From Pantoea endophytica (GTDB lineage Bacteria > Pseudomonadota > Gammaproteobacteria > Enterobacterales > Enterobacteriaceae): DNA of 64,000 bases. The stretch lies in NCBI RefSeq assembly GCF_002858935.1, contig NZ_PJRT01000007.1, positions 1 through 64,000 of the forward strand, written 5' to 3'. A program made the translations under genes and the position numbers. Below are positions 17,329 to 26,721 of this stretch, one piece after another. Within the stretch, counting starts at the first letter, position 1, and each line of letters begins with the position of its first letter. Under the pieces are notes generated by a model, which ran no database searches, was not told where the DNA came from, and was given only the letters and a program-made list of their open reading frames with translations.

Positions 17329-18741
17329 GTGGCGAAATATCAGCAGTTGGTCGAGCAGCTTCGCACGCAAATCGAGGCGCGCATCTGGCCGCCGGGCGAA
17401 AAACTGCCGTCGCTACGTCAGCAGGCGGAGCAGAGCGGGTTGAGCCTGATGACGGTGATGCACGCCTATGAAGTGCTGGAGAGTCAGGGCTGGATCGTCT
17501 CAAAGCCGCAATCCGGCTATTACGTGGCGCCGCGCGCCGCCGAAAGCCGTCCGCGACTGCCCACGCAAGAGATCGGCAAAACCGATCAGGCGGATACCAA
17601 CAGCTTCGTGTTCGACGTGCTGCAAGCCACGCGCAATCCCGTCATCATGCCGTTTGGCTCAGCCTTTCCCGATCCCGAACTCTTCCCGCAGCGCCAGCTG
17701 ATGCGCTCGCTGGTAAAAGTCTCACACAACTTAAAGCCCACCGATGCGCTCAACAACCTGCCGCCAGGCAATGAAGCGCTGCGCAAAATTCTCGCCCAGC
17801 GCTATGCACAGCAGGGCATCACGCTGTCGCCGGATGACATCGTCATTACCAATGGCGCAATGGAAGCGCTCAACCTCAGCCTGCAAGCCGTCACCGAACC
17901 CGGTGATTGGGTGATCCTCGAAAACCCATCGTTTTATGGTGCGCTACAGGCGATTGAACGCCTCAAGCTGAACGCGATTGCCATCGCCAGCGATGTCGAA
18001 CACGGCATGGATCTGGATGAGCTGGAGCAGGCCTTGCAGCGCTGGCCGGTGAAAGCCTGCTGGCTGATGACCAACCGACAAAATCCGCTCGGCTTTACCC
18101 TGAGCGCCGAGCGCAAGCAGCAGTTGGTGGAACTGCTGTCGCGCTACAACGTGGCGATGATTGAAGACGATGTGTACGGCGATCTGTATGAAGGCCATGA
18201 CAAACCGCTGCCGGCTAAAGCTTTTGATCTTGATGGCAACGTGCTGCACTGCGGAAGTTTCTCGAAGAATCTGGTGGCGGGATTTCGTGTCGGTTGGGTC
18301 GCGGCCGGACGTCATGCGCAGCGCGTGCAGCGTATTCAGTTGATGAGCACGCTTTCGACCAGCGCGCCGATGCAGCTGGCACTGGCCGATTTCCTCAGCA
18401 CGCGCAGCTACGATACGCATTTAAAAAAGCTAAGGCAGACGCTGGCTAAACGTAAGCAGCTGGCGCAACAGGCGCTGCGCCGTGTGTTGCCGGCCGATGC
18501 CAGTATCAGCGATACGCCGGGCGGTTATTTTCTCTGGGTTGCGCTGCCAGTGCAGATCAATACCACTGAGCTGTATCATTTGGCCTTGCAGCAGGGCATC
18601 AGCATCGCGCCCGGCCAGCTGTTTTCCAGCCGCGAGGGCTTCAGCCACTGTTTCCGCTTCAACACCGCCTGGCCGTGGGATGCACGGGCCGAGGCGGCGG
18701 TAGAGACGTTGGGAAAACTGATTGGCAAGCTAAACGGTTAA
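17329..18741 (+). CDS. ydcR: MocR/PdxR-type GntR regulator with aminotransferase domain, YdcR-like
   Basis: A 470-residue protein with a GntR winged helix at the N-terminus (about 1-70, LRTQIEARIWPPGEKLPSLR) and a fold-type I PLP aminotransferase domain (about 90-465). The Schiff-base lysine is in CGSFSKNLVAGFRVGW. Extensive similarity to E. coli YdcR, recalled from memory, runs end to end. I place the start at GTG 17329, preceded by GGAG; the longer frame begins inside a palindromic repeat. It converges on ylaC with a 4-bp overlap. The metabolite sensed is unknown. Confidence 0.85.
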   Translation: MAKYQQLVEQLRTQIEARIWPPGEKLPSLRQQAEQSGLSLMTVMHAYEVLESQGWIVSKPQSGYYVAPRAAESRPRLPTQEIGKTDQADTNSFVFDVLQATRNPVIMPFGSAFPDPELFPQRQLMRSLVKVSHNLKPTDALNNLPPGNEALRKILAQRYAQQGITLSPDDIVITNGAMEALNLSLQAVTEPGDWVILENPSFYGALQAIERLKLNAIAIASDVEHGMDLDELEQALQRWPVKACWLMTNRQNPLGFTLSAERKQQLVELLSRYNVAMIEDDVYGDLYEGHDKPLPAKAFDLDGNVLHCGSFSKNLVAGFRVGWVAAGRHAQRVQRIQLMSTLSTSAPMQLALADFLSTRSYDTHLKKLRQTLAKRKQLAQQALRRVLPADASISDTPGGYFLWVALPVQINTTELYHLALQQGISIAPGQLFSSREGFSHCFRFNTAWPWDARAEAAVETLGKLIGKLNG

Positions 18742-19220
18742 ACCTGGGCCGCCTGCTGGTGGCCCCAGGTGAGATAGTAAACGTCGTAGAAATCCACTTC
18801 ACCTTTCTGCTTCATCAGGCGATCAATGCCGCTGCGTACGCGCTCCGGCGTGTGGGGGTTATCAAGGATCTTATCCAGCGCTTGTTGAGAAACCGGCTGC
18901 ACGTAATACCATTCGCCGTTATAACAAACGCGCAAATCCAGCGTGTCGATATCTTCGAAGCGATACTTCGGGTTGATATCCATCAGCATCAGCACGCTCA
19001 TCACCACCACAAACACCGTGGCAAACCAGAACGCTGGCCAGCCGAGCATGTCGGTTGAAAAGATCAGCGCCACGCACAGCGCGTAGCACAGATACATAAT
19101 GGCCCAGAGCCCCGGATGGGTTTTGAGGAAGGAAAAGCTAAAGCGCGGCAAATTATCACGCTGTCCTTCGCGGTTCAGCGTGGCGATTTCGTCGAGCAGG
19201 ATTTGTTTGATCGCGTCCAT
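18738..19220 (-). CDS. ylaC: Inner-membrane protein YlaC
   Basis: A 160-residue protein with a cytoplasmic N-terminus (RDNLPRFSFSFLKTHPGL), two TM helices at about 38-55 and 61-80, and a C-terminal soluble domain containing RYRFEDIDTLDLRVCYNGEWY-like sequence (here KYRFEDIDTL). This pattern is the YlaC family of enterobacteria, whose function is unknown. The C-terminal tail after KGEVDFYDVYYL is variable. Confidence 0.88.
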   Translation of the reverse strand: MDAIKQILLDEIATLNREGQRDNLPRFSFSFLKTHPGLWAIMYLCYALCVALIFSTDMLGWPAFWFATVFVVVMSVLMLMDINPKYRFEDIDTLDLRVCYNGEWYYVQPVSQQALDKILDNPHTPERVRSGIDRLMKQKGEVDFYDVYYLTWGHQQAAQV

Positions 19221-19393
19221 TGTTCACCTCTAATTATCACTGCCTGCCAGTAAAGCACATAACAGTGAAGCGAATTAGAGACAGATTCGCTGTGTTTTTT
19301 TATAACAGTTGCGATGTGTTGCTCAAGATTGCACTGCATGCGTTGAGATTGAGCCATTGCGGAAACAAGATGCGCTTTTTCAGGATGAATAAC

Positions 19394-19729
19394 ATGCGAC
19401 ATCATGTGCTGCGCGCGAAGGGACTGAGAAATAACATGACCCCGGCAGAGCGAAAGCTATGGTCTCTGCTGCGTGCCAGACAATGTGGCGGTATGCGATT
19501 TCGCCGACAGAACCCTTTCGGCCCGTATATTTTGGATTTCGCCTGCCTGGAGAAGCGGCTAGCGATTGAACTTGATGGATCGCAACATGGTGAAACTATC
19601 AGATATGACGATGAACGTACGCAACGGTTAAATAGACATGGCTGGCGGGTGCTGAGATTTTGGAATCATGAGGTGATGCTGCAGCCGGACGCGGTTTTTG
19701 CGGTGATTATGGCGGCGTTGATGGGATAG
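19394..19729 (+). CDS. DUF559 endonuclease-like protein
   Basis: A 111-residue protein of the DUF559 family (Vsr/PD-(D/E)XK-like fold). The conserved pattern is visible: MTPAERKLW, RFRRQ-PFGPYILDFAC and the acidic block LAIELDGSQH, then a C-terminal VLRFWN. The start at 19394 has AGGA eight bases upstream; ATG at 19385 and 19370 are alternatives. Such proteins occur singly or next to mobile DNA and their substrate is unknown. It lies between ylaC and the flagellar scar. Codon use and composition look a little more AT-rich than in the neighbours. Confidence 0.8.
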   Translation: MRHHVLRAKGLRNNMTPAERKLWSLLRARQCGGMRFRRQNPFGPYILDFACLEKRLAIELDGSQHGETIRYDDERTQRLNRHGWRVLRFWNHEVMLQPDAVFAVIMAALMG

Positions 19730-19757
19730 TGCCGGGTGTTCGAATTCGCTCGTGCTC

Positions 19758-19910
19758 GCTGTCCCCCTCCTCGGTTGGTGCTTGCTGTCCCCCTCCTCGG
19801 TCCTCCCCCATAAATGGGGGAGGAAGATGCTGCCACATGCAGCTTCAGCACTGGCATGTGGCAGCGTCTCCTTCCCCCGCTTGCGGGGGAAGGCCGGGAT
19901 GGGGGACAGC
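19758..19910. repeat. Cluster of direct and inverted repeats
   Basis: GCTGTCCCCCTCCTCGGT occurs twice directly (19758-19775 and 19784-19801). It is followed by the palindrome CCTCCCCCATAAATGGGGGAGG, then the perfect 12-bp inverted pair GCTGCCACATGC and GCATGTGGCAGC (about 19829-19864), then CCTTCCCCCGCTTGCGGGGGAAGG. It separates the DUF559 gene from the lfhA remnant and can fold into three stem-loops. Confidence 0.8.
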
Positions 19911-19938
19911 CAGCACAATCTGTGACAGCCAGCACGAT

Positions 19939-21666
19939 CTAACTCACCTGACCCACAATCTGCAAATTCGCATCATCGGGCACTTCGTTGTACGACAACA
20001 CATTCAATCCATTGGCAAACAGACGGGCGTAGCGCGCAATCAGCGGGCGCAATTGCGGTGTTACCAGCAGCACCTGCGTCAGGTTCTGCGCTTTCAACTG
20101 CTCCACCATCACCGGCAGCGTGCTCTGCAGCTGCGTCAGGATATTCGGATCAACCGGGAAGCTATCCAGCGCCACTTTGCCGGCTTGCTGTGCCTGATTC
20201 AGCGCCGCCAGCAGCAGATTCTCCAGGCTGTTTTCCAGCGTATAAGCCGACAGCGGTTTGTTGTCCGGCGCAATCGCCGCCACCATGGCGCGACGCAGGG
20301 CATAGCGCACATCGGAAGTCAGCAGGATCGGATCTTTGGTGATCGCCGCGCTCTCCAGCAACGTCGTCGCGATGGTGGTGATGTCTTTCAGCGACACCTG
20401 ATCGTTCAGCAGCAGACGATACACTTTCAGCTGCAAGCTGTAGTTCACCGCTGCGTTCACATCTTCCGACAGCTTAGGCGCCACATTCGCCAGACGCTGA
20501 TGCAGCTGAGTGATGTCATCGTAGTTAAACAGCTCCGGCAGATTCTCGCGCACCACTTTATTCACATGGGTGGCCACCACGCTGGCGCAATCCACCACCT
20601 GATAACCCAGGTTCAGCGCTTTGGCTTTCTGCTCGGGCAGAATCCACGTCACCGCCATGCCGTAGGCCGGATCGGTATCTAATACGCCATCGATTTCGCC
20701 GTACTGTTCTGGCGTCGGGATTGCCATCAGACGATCGGCATGCACTTCGCCGACGGCGGTGCGCACGCCATTGATCTTGATTGCGTACTGCGCCGGCTTG
20801 AGGTGGAAATCCTCGCGCAGCGCAATCTCCGGCAGCAGTACGCCGCTGGTTTCTGACACCACTTGCCGCACGCCACGCATACGCAGCGTCAGCGGCGCAC
20901 CTTTGCCTTTATCCACCAGCGTCACCAGCTTGTAGCCGAGATTCAGCCCGATCGGCTCAACCATCGGGATAGTGTCCCAACCGATGGCGGGCTGATCGTC
21001 CGGCTGCGTCAGCGCCTGGTTGATCGCTTCCATAGCGTGATGATCTTGCGTCGGCGCTTTGATTTTCTGGCTTTGACGCCACGCAGCGAACAGCAGCAGG
21101 CCGGTAAATACCAGGAACACCAGATGAGGCATGCCCGGCACCACCGCCAGCACAAACATCACGGCCGCAGCGGTATATAGCGTACCTGGCTTAGCCAGCA
21201 GCTGAGACTTGATGTCATCGCCCATGTCCGCACCATCGCTGATGCGCGTCACGATAATCGCCGCCGCCGTTGAGAGCAGCAGTGAAGGAATTTGTCCGAC
21301 CAGGCCATCACCGATGGTCAGCAGGACATATTGTTCAAACGCTTGTCCTGCCGGTAAACCGTACTTGAACACGCCAATCAAAATACCGCCAACCACGTTA
21401 ATCAGCAGGATCATGATGCCGGCGATGGCGTCGCCGCGTACGAATTTGGACGCGCCATCCATTGCACCGTAGAAGTCGGCTTCGTTTGCCACATCCTGGC
21501 GACGCGTGCGCGCCTGTTCCTGATTGATTAACCCGGCATTGAGATCGGCATCGATCGCCATCTGTTTGCCTGGCAACGCATCAAGCGTAAAGCGCGCCGA
21601 GACTTCAGATATACGTTCGGCACCTTTGGTGACCACCACAAAGTTGATCATCAAACGCGGCGGCAA
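19939..21666 (-). pseudogene. lfhA: lfhA, Flag-2 flagellar export gate protein (5'-truncated)
   Basis: Codes for the C-terminal 560 or so residues of a FlhA/LfhA export-gate protein. Sequence starts abruptly at INFVVVTKGAERISEV, a block normally about 120-140 residues into FlhA. The first TM helices are missing and the only available start is a TTG. The remaining TM segments (GIMILLINVVGGILIGVF, VLLTIGDGLVGQIPSLLLSTAAA) and the cytoplasmic domain to the C-terminus are intact. The lost 5' end abuts lafU, transcribed outward on the other strand, as in the fhiA-mbhA remnant of E. coli K-12. It cannot make a working export gate. Assignment to the Flag-2 rather than the primary flagellum rests on the lafU partner. 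Confidence 0.88.
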
Positions 21667-22540
21667 AAAGGCACACCATGCGCATCATGGCGGCGCGTGG
21701 AAAGTGGCCTTTGCGGACTTCACGTTGGCGATGATGGCGCTGTTTATGGTGCTGTGGATCATGGGCGCGGTGAGTGAAGAGGAGCGTAAAGAGATCGTCG
21801 CGCAATTGAACGGCACGTCGGTTTTTGATGGCACCAATTTCAATCCTTTTGACGTTGAGAACTCCGGCGGATCGGCGATTATCGGCGAAACCATGGCAAT
21901 TTCCCCGCCGACGCAAACAGCGACTGTCAGCCAAGGTAAGGCTGACATCAGTTTGAACGCCGGCAGCAAGCCACAGGAAGATTTAGACAGCGTGCTGTCA
22001 CGCTCGGATGCGGAGTTGGTGTTGTTACACAACCAGCTGCAACGGATGATCAACAGCTATAACGCGCAAAATTACCTGATGCTGGAAACCTTGCCACAAG
22101 GGCTGCGCATTCTGATTCAGGACGATCAGGATCGCATGATGTTCCCACGCGGTAGCGCGGTACTAACGCCATTCTTCCAGAAACTGCTTACCGAGCTCGG
22201 CCCGGTGTTTAACCGCATCGACAACAAAATCATGATCAGCGGCCACACCGATGCCGCGCAGTACAGTGGCAACGCCGCCTACAACAACTGGAATCTGTCT
22301 GGCGATCGTGCGCTGGCGGCACGCCGCGCGCTGGAGCGTGGCGGGCTGGAGAGTGCGCGCGTATTGCAGGTTAATGCCATGGCGTCACGCATGCCGCGAG
22401 ATCATAACGATCCCATGAGTGCGCGTAATCGCCGCATTGAAATTCTGGTGTTAACCGATGCCGCTGCAGAAACCCTGTTCCAGTTTTATGGCCGCGAAGG
22501 GGAGAACGTTGTGAAACCTATCGCTGAGCGCCTGCGATAA
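21632..22540 (+). CDS. lafU: LafU, Flag-2 (MotB-like) stator protein, native 5' end lost
   Basis: A MotB family protein with one TM helix containing the essential proton-channel Asp (KVAFADFTLAMMALFMVLWIM) and a C-terminal OmpA-like peptidoglycan-binding domain (ISGHTDAAQYSG to ARNRRIEILV). From GTG 21632 it is 302 residues, close to full MotB length; only the first few residues and the native ribosome site are lost. The open frame continues upstream through antisense lfhA sequence, so start use is uncertain. No MotA/LafT partner or other flagellar gene is present, so it is probably non-functional. A strong terminator follows. Confidence 0.8.
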   Translation, partial: TTTKLIIKRGGKKAHHAHHGGAWKVAFADFTLAMMALFMVLWIMGAVSEEERKEIVAQLNGTSVFDGTNFNPFDVENSGGSAIIGETMAISPPTQTATVSQGKADISLNAGSKPQEDLDSVLSRSDAELVLLHNQLQRMINSYNAQNYLMLETLPQGLRILIQDDQDRMMFPRGSAVLTPFFQKLLTELGPVFNRIDNKIMISGHTDAAQYSGNAAYNNWNLSGDRALAARRALERGGLESARVLQVNAMASRMPRDHNDPMSARNRRIEILVLTDAAAETLFQFYGREGENVVKPIAERLR

Positions 22541-22576
22541 CCTGTCAGTGCCTTTGAATCGCTTTTTTTGATTCGG

Positions 22577-22604
22577 CCGGTGGCGAAATCCACCGGTTTT
22601 TTTT
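22577..22604 (+). terminator. Intrinsic terminator after lafU
   Basis: The stem CCGGTGG/CCACCGG with a CGAAAT loop is followed by eight T residues, 36 bp past the lafU stop codon. It is probably the original end of the Flag-2 late operon. Confidence 0.9.
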
Positions 22605-22819
22605 GCATTAAATTCATGCCGCTTTGCGGCCTGGTGCGCATAAATGCGCGCCAGTTATGGCGATCCTCATTCACCCGCACGAGATGTTAATTATGTTGCT
22701 AATAAATTTGGCTTTAGTTAGCTAAATCATTCTTTTTTGTGAATTTTGTTGGTGGGCGCACATTGCAATGCCACTTTGGTAAGCCACAATTAAGCATCGT
22801 GATTAACCGGAGAAAGAGT

Positions 22820-23434
22820 ATGACTGCCAACCACTCCAGCCTGCTGTTACTGATGTCTTTCGCCGCCGGCACCTTTTCCGCTGGATCCTCCAGCAATCCG
22901 CAACATCTGATGTTATCGCTGCCGTCGGGCGGCGTGCCCAACAGCCCGCTGCCGCTGATCATCTGGCCCGGCATTGTGCCGTATGACGATGAAAATCCGA
23001 CGGAAGACAGCGCCGCCTGGTTTGAAAAAACCTTTACCCGCAACGGCTGGCCCGCCGCATGGCGTGCGCCGATCTTTCCTTATACGCATTACCATCCGAA
23101 CACCCATGAAGTGCTGGGTGTTGCGGCTGGCTGGGCGGAAGTGCTGTTCGGCGGCGACAGCGGTCGCATGGTGACGCTGCGTGAAGGCGATGCGGTACTG
23201 ATCCCGGCGGGTGTCGGCCACAAACAGGTATTTGCCTCAGAGGATTTTTTCACCGTTGGCGCCTATCCTGAAGGCATGTCCCCGGAAACCGTGCGTGATG
23301 AGCCGTCGCGTTTACGTGCGTCGAAGGAGAAGATCCAGCAGGTGCCGCTGCCATCCCGCGATCCTTTTACCGGTGGCGAAGGCGCGATGACGGAGATCTG
23401 GCTGCCAATCGCGCAGCAGCTAATGCACCAGTAA
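22820..23434 (+). CDS. Cupin-domain protein, YjlB-like
   Basis: A 204-residue protein; the start at 22820 follows AGAAAGAGT. It resembles the Bacillus YjlB family. Motif 1 is HYHPNTHEVLGVAAG, with candidate metal ligands His, His and Glu, and motif 2 is GDAVLIPAGVGHKQV. The N-terminus is hydrophobic (SLLLLMSFAAGTFSAG) and could be a signal peptide, though family members are usually cytoplasmic. Enzymatic role unknown. It stands alone between the flagellar scar and the Anbu operon. Confidence 0.75.
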   Translation: MTANHSSLLLLMSFAAGTFSAGSSSNPQHLMLSLPSGGVPNSPLPLIIWPGIVPYDDENPTEDSAAWFEKTFTRNGWPAAWRAPIFPYTHYHPNTHEVLGVAAGWAEVLFGGDSGRMVTLREGDAVLIPAGVGHKQVFASEDFFTVGAYPEGMSPETVRDEPSRLRASKEKIQQVPLPSRDPFTGGEGAMTEIWLPIAQQLMHQ

Positions 23435-23544
23435 AGTGCAAAACAGCCATTTCCGTTGATGCGGCGCGTGTGCCTGCCGGGGCAAGCCTCTGGCACAGTT
23501 TGTGCAGGAGAGAGTGAGGTCCTCTGACAAGCGCCGGGTAAATC

Positions 23545-24984
23545 ATGAAAGAAAGCTACCAGATAGCATCACAATTCTATGATGAGATGTGGCTGAGCGA
23601 TGGCCAACACCGCGCTCACTACCAGCAATACTGGGAATGGTTACAACAGGCGGACAAAGAGGCCGTGGCGCGCAAACGTGAAGAAGCGGAACTGCTGTTT
23701 CATCGCGTCGGCATCACCTTCAACGTCTACGGTGATGACGGCGGCGCGGAACGTTTAATTCCTTTCGACAGCGTGCCGCGCATCATTCCTGCCAGCGAGT
23801 GGGCGATGCTCGATCGCGGCATTCGCCAGCGGGTACAAGCCCTCAACGCCTTCCTGCACGACATCTACCATCAGCAACTGATCCTCAAAGCCGGCATCGT
23901 GCCCGCTGAACAGGTGCTGGTGAACGATCAATATCAGCCCTGCATGCAAGGCGTTGATCTGCATCGCCACATCTACGCGCACATTGTTGGGGTAGACATG
24001 GTGCGCAATAACGACGGCGAATATTACGTACTCGAGGACAATCTGCGCACGCCGTCTGGCGTCTCCTATATGTTGGAGAACCGCAAGATGATGATGCGCC
24101 TCTATCCGGAACTGTTCGCCGGGCAGCACATCGCGCCGGTAGAGCGTTATCCTTCGCATCTGCTGCAAACCCTGCGGGAAAGCTCGCCGGTCAACGATCC
24201 GGTGGTGGTGGTGCTGACGCCGGGCCGCTTTAACAGCGCCTACTTCGAGCACAGCTTCCTCGCGCAGCAGATGGGCGTTGAGCTGGTGGAGAGCGCCGAT
24301 CTGTTCGTCAAAGATGGCGCGGTGATGATGCGTACCACCGCCGGGCCGTGCAAAGTCGATGTGATCTATCGTCGCGTTGATGATGCCTTCCTCGATCCAC
24401 TGGCGTTCCGCCCGGATTCGATGCTCGGCGTGCCGGGCTTGTTGTCGGTGTATCGATCCGGCAACGTGGTGCTGGCGAACGCGATCGGCACCGGCGTCGC
24501 CGATGACAAATCGATCTATCCGTACGTACCGGACATGATCCGTTTCTATCTCGATGAGGATCCGATCCTCAATAACGTACCCACCTGGCAATGCCGCAAA
24601 CCGCAGGATCTCACCTATGTGCTGGCCAACCTGGCGAAAATGGTGGTGAAAGAGGTGCACGGCGCAGGCGGTTACGGCATGTTGATTGGCCCGGTGGCGA
24701 GCCAGCAGGAGCTGAGTGATTTCCGCGATCGCCTCAAAGCGCGCCCGGAAAACTACATCGCGCAGGACACGCTATCGCTCTCCACGTGTCCAACCTTTAT
24801 CGACAACGGCCTCGCGCCGCGCCACATCGATCTGCGCCCGTTTGCGCTGTGCGGCGCGGATATTCGTCTGGTGCCCGGCGGCTTAACCCGCGTGGCGCTG
24901 AACGAAGGTTCGCTGGTGGTGAACTCGTCGCAGGGCGGTGGCACCAAGGACACGTGGGTTCTGGAGGATGACGCATCATGCTAA
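23545..24984 (+). CDS. Circularly permuted type 2 ATP-grasp protein
   Basis: A 479-residue protein of the circularly permuted ATP-grasp family, with DNLRTPSGVSYMLENR, IYRRVDDAFLDPL, KEVHGAGGYGMLIGP and CPTFIDNGLAPRHIDLRPF motifs. Members are predicted to form amide or peptide bonds using ATP. The gene overlaps the alpha-E gene by 7 bp and heads a four-gene operon ending in Anbu. Comparative genomics has linked this set to an uncharacterized peptide-synthesis or protein-tagging pathway. No substrate is known. Confidence 0.9.
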   Translation: MKESYQIASQFYDEMWLSDGQHRAHYQQYWEWLQQADKEAVARKREEAELLFHRVGITFNVYGDDGGAERLIPFDSVPRIIPASEWAMLDRGIRQRVQALNAFLHDIYHQQLILKAGIVPAEQVLVNDQYQPCMQGVDLHRHIYAHIVGVDMVRNNDGEYYVLEDNLRTPSGVSYMLENRKMMMRLYPELFAGQHIAPVERYPSHLLQTLRESSPVNDPVVVVLTPGRFNSAYFEHSFLAQQMGVELVESADLFVKDGAVMMRTTAGPCKVDVIYRRVDDAFLDPLAFRPDSMLGVPGLLSVYRSGNVVLANAIGTGVADDKSIYPYVPDMIRFYLDEDPILNNVPTWQCRKPQDLTYVLANLAKMVVKEVHGAGGYGMLIGPVASQQELSDFRDRLKARPENYIAQDTLSLSTCPTFIDNGLAPRHIDLRPFALCGADIRLVPGGLTRVALNEGSLVVNSSQGGGTKDTWVLEDDASC

Positions 24985-25907
24985 GCCGCACGGCCAGTGG
25001 CCTCTATTGGATGGCGCGCTATCTTGAGCGCGCAGAACAACTTGCTCGCGTGTTAGACGTGACCAACCGTTTGTCGTTAATGCCGGTGCGCGGTGACCAG
25101 GGCGACGATCTGCTGCTGCCGCTTAATCTCACCGGCACGCGTGAACTGTTTGAAACCCTCAACGGCCGCTTCACCATGCCGCAGCTGTTCAACTTTTTCG
25201 CCCTCGATGATCGCAATCCGTGCAGCATTTTCAGCTGCTGGCAGGAGGCGTGGAACAACGCGCATGCGGTGCGCGGCAGTTTGTCGTCGGAAGTGTGGGA
25301 GAGCATCAACTCGACGTGGATTGAGATGCGCAATACGCGGCGGCGCGGTATTACCAGCGCCAACGCCGATAGCTTTTTCGATTGGGTGAAAGAGCGCTCG
25401 CACCTGTTTCGTGGCGCGATGTTCGGCACCTTGCTGCGCGGTGATGCCATGAGTTTTATCCGCATCGGCACGCTGATGGAGCGCAGCGACGGCACCGCGC
25501 GTTTGCTGAGCGTCAATCAGCAACTGCTGGAACAACAGTCCGATTCGGTGCGCGAATATTATCGCCTCGATACCTTGCTGCGCGCGGTGTCGGCGCGTGA
25601 AGCCTACAACGCCATCTTTAAGCAGCAGCTGTTACCGGATCTGGTGAATGAGATGCTGATCCTGCGCAGTGAAAGTCCGCGATCGCTGCACTCCTGTATT
25701 GATGAGATCGCTACCCAGCTCGAGCAGATCGGCAGCAGCGGCGAAGATCGTCCGCGTTATCTGATCACCGTGCTGCTGGCGGAAATCAGGTTTAGTACCT
25801 GGGAAAGCCTGACCCAGGAAGGGTTAACGCACTGGCTCAATGCATTCCTGACGCGCCTGAACGCGCTGGCAGACAGCATCAATCACACCTATCTGGAGGC
25901 GAAATGA
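24978..25907 (+). CDS. Alpha-E domain protein
   Basis: A 309-residue, largely alpha-helical protein that begins MLSRTASGLYWMARYLERAEQ, the hallmark of the alpha-E (DUF403) family. It is always found with circularly permuted ATP-grasp proteins and is probably a structural partner in the same complex. It overlaps the ATP-grasp gene by 7 bp and the transglutaminase gene by 4 bp (ATGA). Its biochemical role is unknown. Confidence 0.9.
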   Translation: MLSRTASGLYWMARYLERAEQLARVLDVTNRLSLMPVRGDQGDDLLLPLNLTGTRELFETLNGRFTMPQLFNFFALDDRNPCSIFSCWQEAWNNAHAVRGSLSSEVWESINSTWIEMRNTRRRGITSANADSFFDWVKERSHLFRGAMFGTLLRGDAMSFIRIGTLMERSDGTARLLSVNQQLLEQQSDSVREYYRLDTLLRAVSAREAYNAIFKQQLLPDLVNEMLILRSESPRSLHSCIDEIATQLEQIGSSGEDRPRYLITVLLAEIRFSTWESLTQEGLTHWLNAFLTRLNALADSINHTYLEAK

Positions 25908-26704
25908 GACTGAACATCGAGCACAAAACCCGTTACGCCTACGAGCAGCAGGTGACACTCAGCACCCAGTATCTGCGTTTGACGCCGCAAAATTCGGTGC
26001 ATCAGCAAATTATCTCGTGGGATTTGGAGCTGCCCTGCGCAGCCACCTGCACGCAGGATGCTTACGGCAACGTGATGCATGTGCTAACGCTGGATACGCC
26101 GCATCAGCAACTCGATATCGCCGCGCGCGGTGTGGTGGAGATCCTTGATGCCGGCGAGTGGGCACCCGATCCGGAGTGCGCGTTGTCGCCGCTGGTGTTT
26201 CTGCGCGCCACGCCGCTGACGCTGCCCAATCCCGAGATCCGCGAGTTTGCCCAGCGCTACTGGCGGCCGGAAAAGCCGCTCGCCAGCCTGGAAAAGTTGA
26301 TGGATGAATTGCTGCTGAAGATGCCGTATCGTCCCGGCAGCACCCAGGTAACTGATACCGCCGCGAAAGTATTTGCCGCAGGCAGCGGCGTTTGCCAGGA
26401 TCACAGCCACGTGTTTCTCGCCTGCTGTCGCACTCTGGGAATTCCGGCGCGCTATGTAAGCGGCTATCTCTATACTGAAAACGTTGAGCACGTCGCCACT
26501 CACGCCTGGGTTGAAGCCTGGCTGGATGGCAGTTGGCACAGCTTTGATATCACCAATAATACCCGCAGCACCCGCCAGCATTTACGTCTGGCGGTTGGTG
26601 TGGATTATCTCGATGCCTGTCCGGTGCGCGGTATGCGGCTGGGCGGCGGCGGTGAAGATATGCTGGCGGTGGCTGCGGTGCTTCAGGTGCATGCGCAGCA
26701 GTAA
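25904..26704 (+). CDS. Transglutaminase-like cysteine peptidase
   Basis: A 266-residue protein with an N-terminal beta-rich domain (about 1-90) and a transglutaminase-like core. The catalytic triad is visible: Cys in GSGVCQDHSH, His in THAWVEAW and Asp in HSFDITN. Family members usually hydrolyse or remodel peptide amide bonds rather than cross-link. It is third in the operon and may trim the product of the ATP-grasp enzyme. It is followed by anbu after 17 bp. Confidence 0.9.
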   Translation: MRLNIEHKTRYAYEQQVTLSTQYLRLTPQNSVHQQIISWDLELPCAATCTQDAYGNVMHVLTLDTPHQQLDIAARGVVEILDAGEWAPDPECALSPLVFLRATPLTLPNPEIREFAQRYWRPEKPLASLEKLMDELLLKMPYRPGSTQVTDTAAKVFAAGSGVCQDHSHVFLACCRTLGIPARYVSGYLYTENVEHVATHAWVEAWLDGSWHSFDITNNTRSTRQHLRLAVGVDYLDACPVRGMRLGGGGEDMLAVAAVLQVHAQQ

Positions 26705-26721
26705 TCAGAACAGGCGTAACT

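Noticed and set aside
19729..20682. 317-codon plus-strand frame over the repeat cluster and lfhA
   Set aside because: It reads through palindromes (PSPACGG-type sequence) and then antisense to lfhA.
23755..24660. 301-codon minus-strand frame over the ATP-grasp gene
   Set aside because: His- and Arg-rich shadow sequence with no conserved motif.
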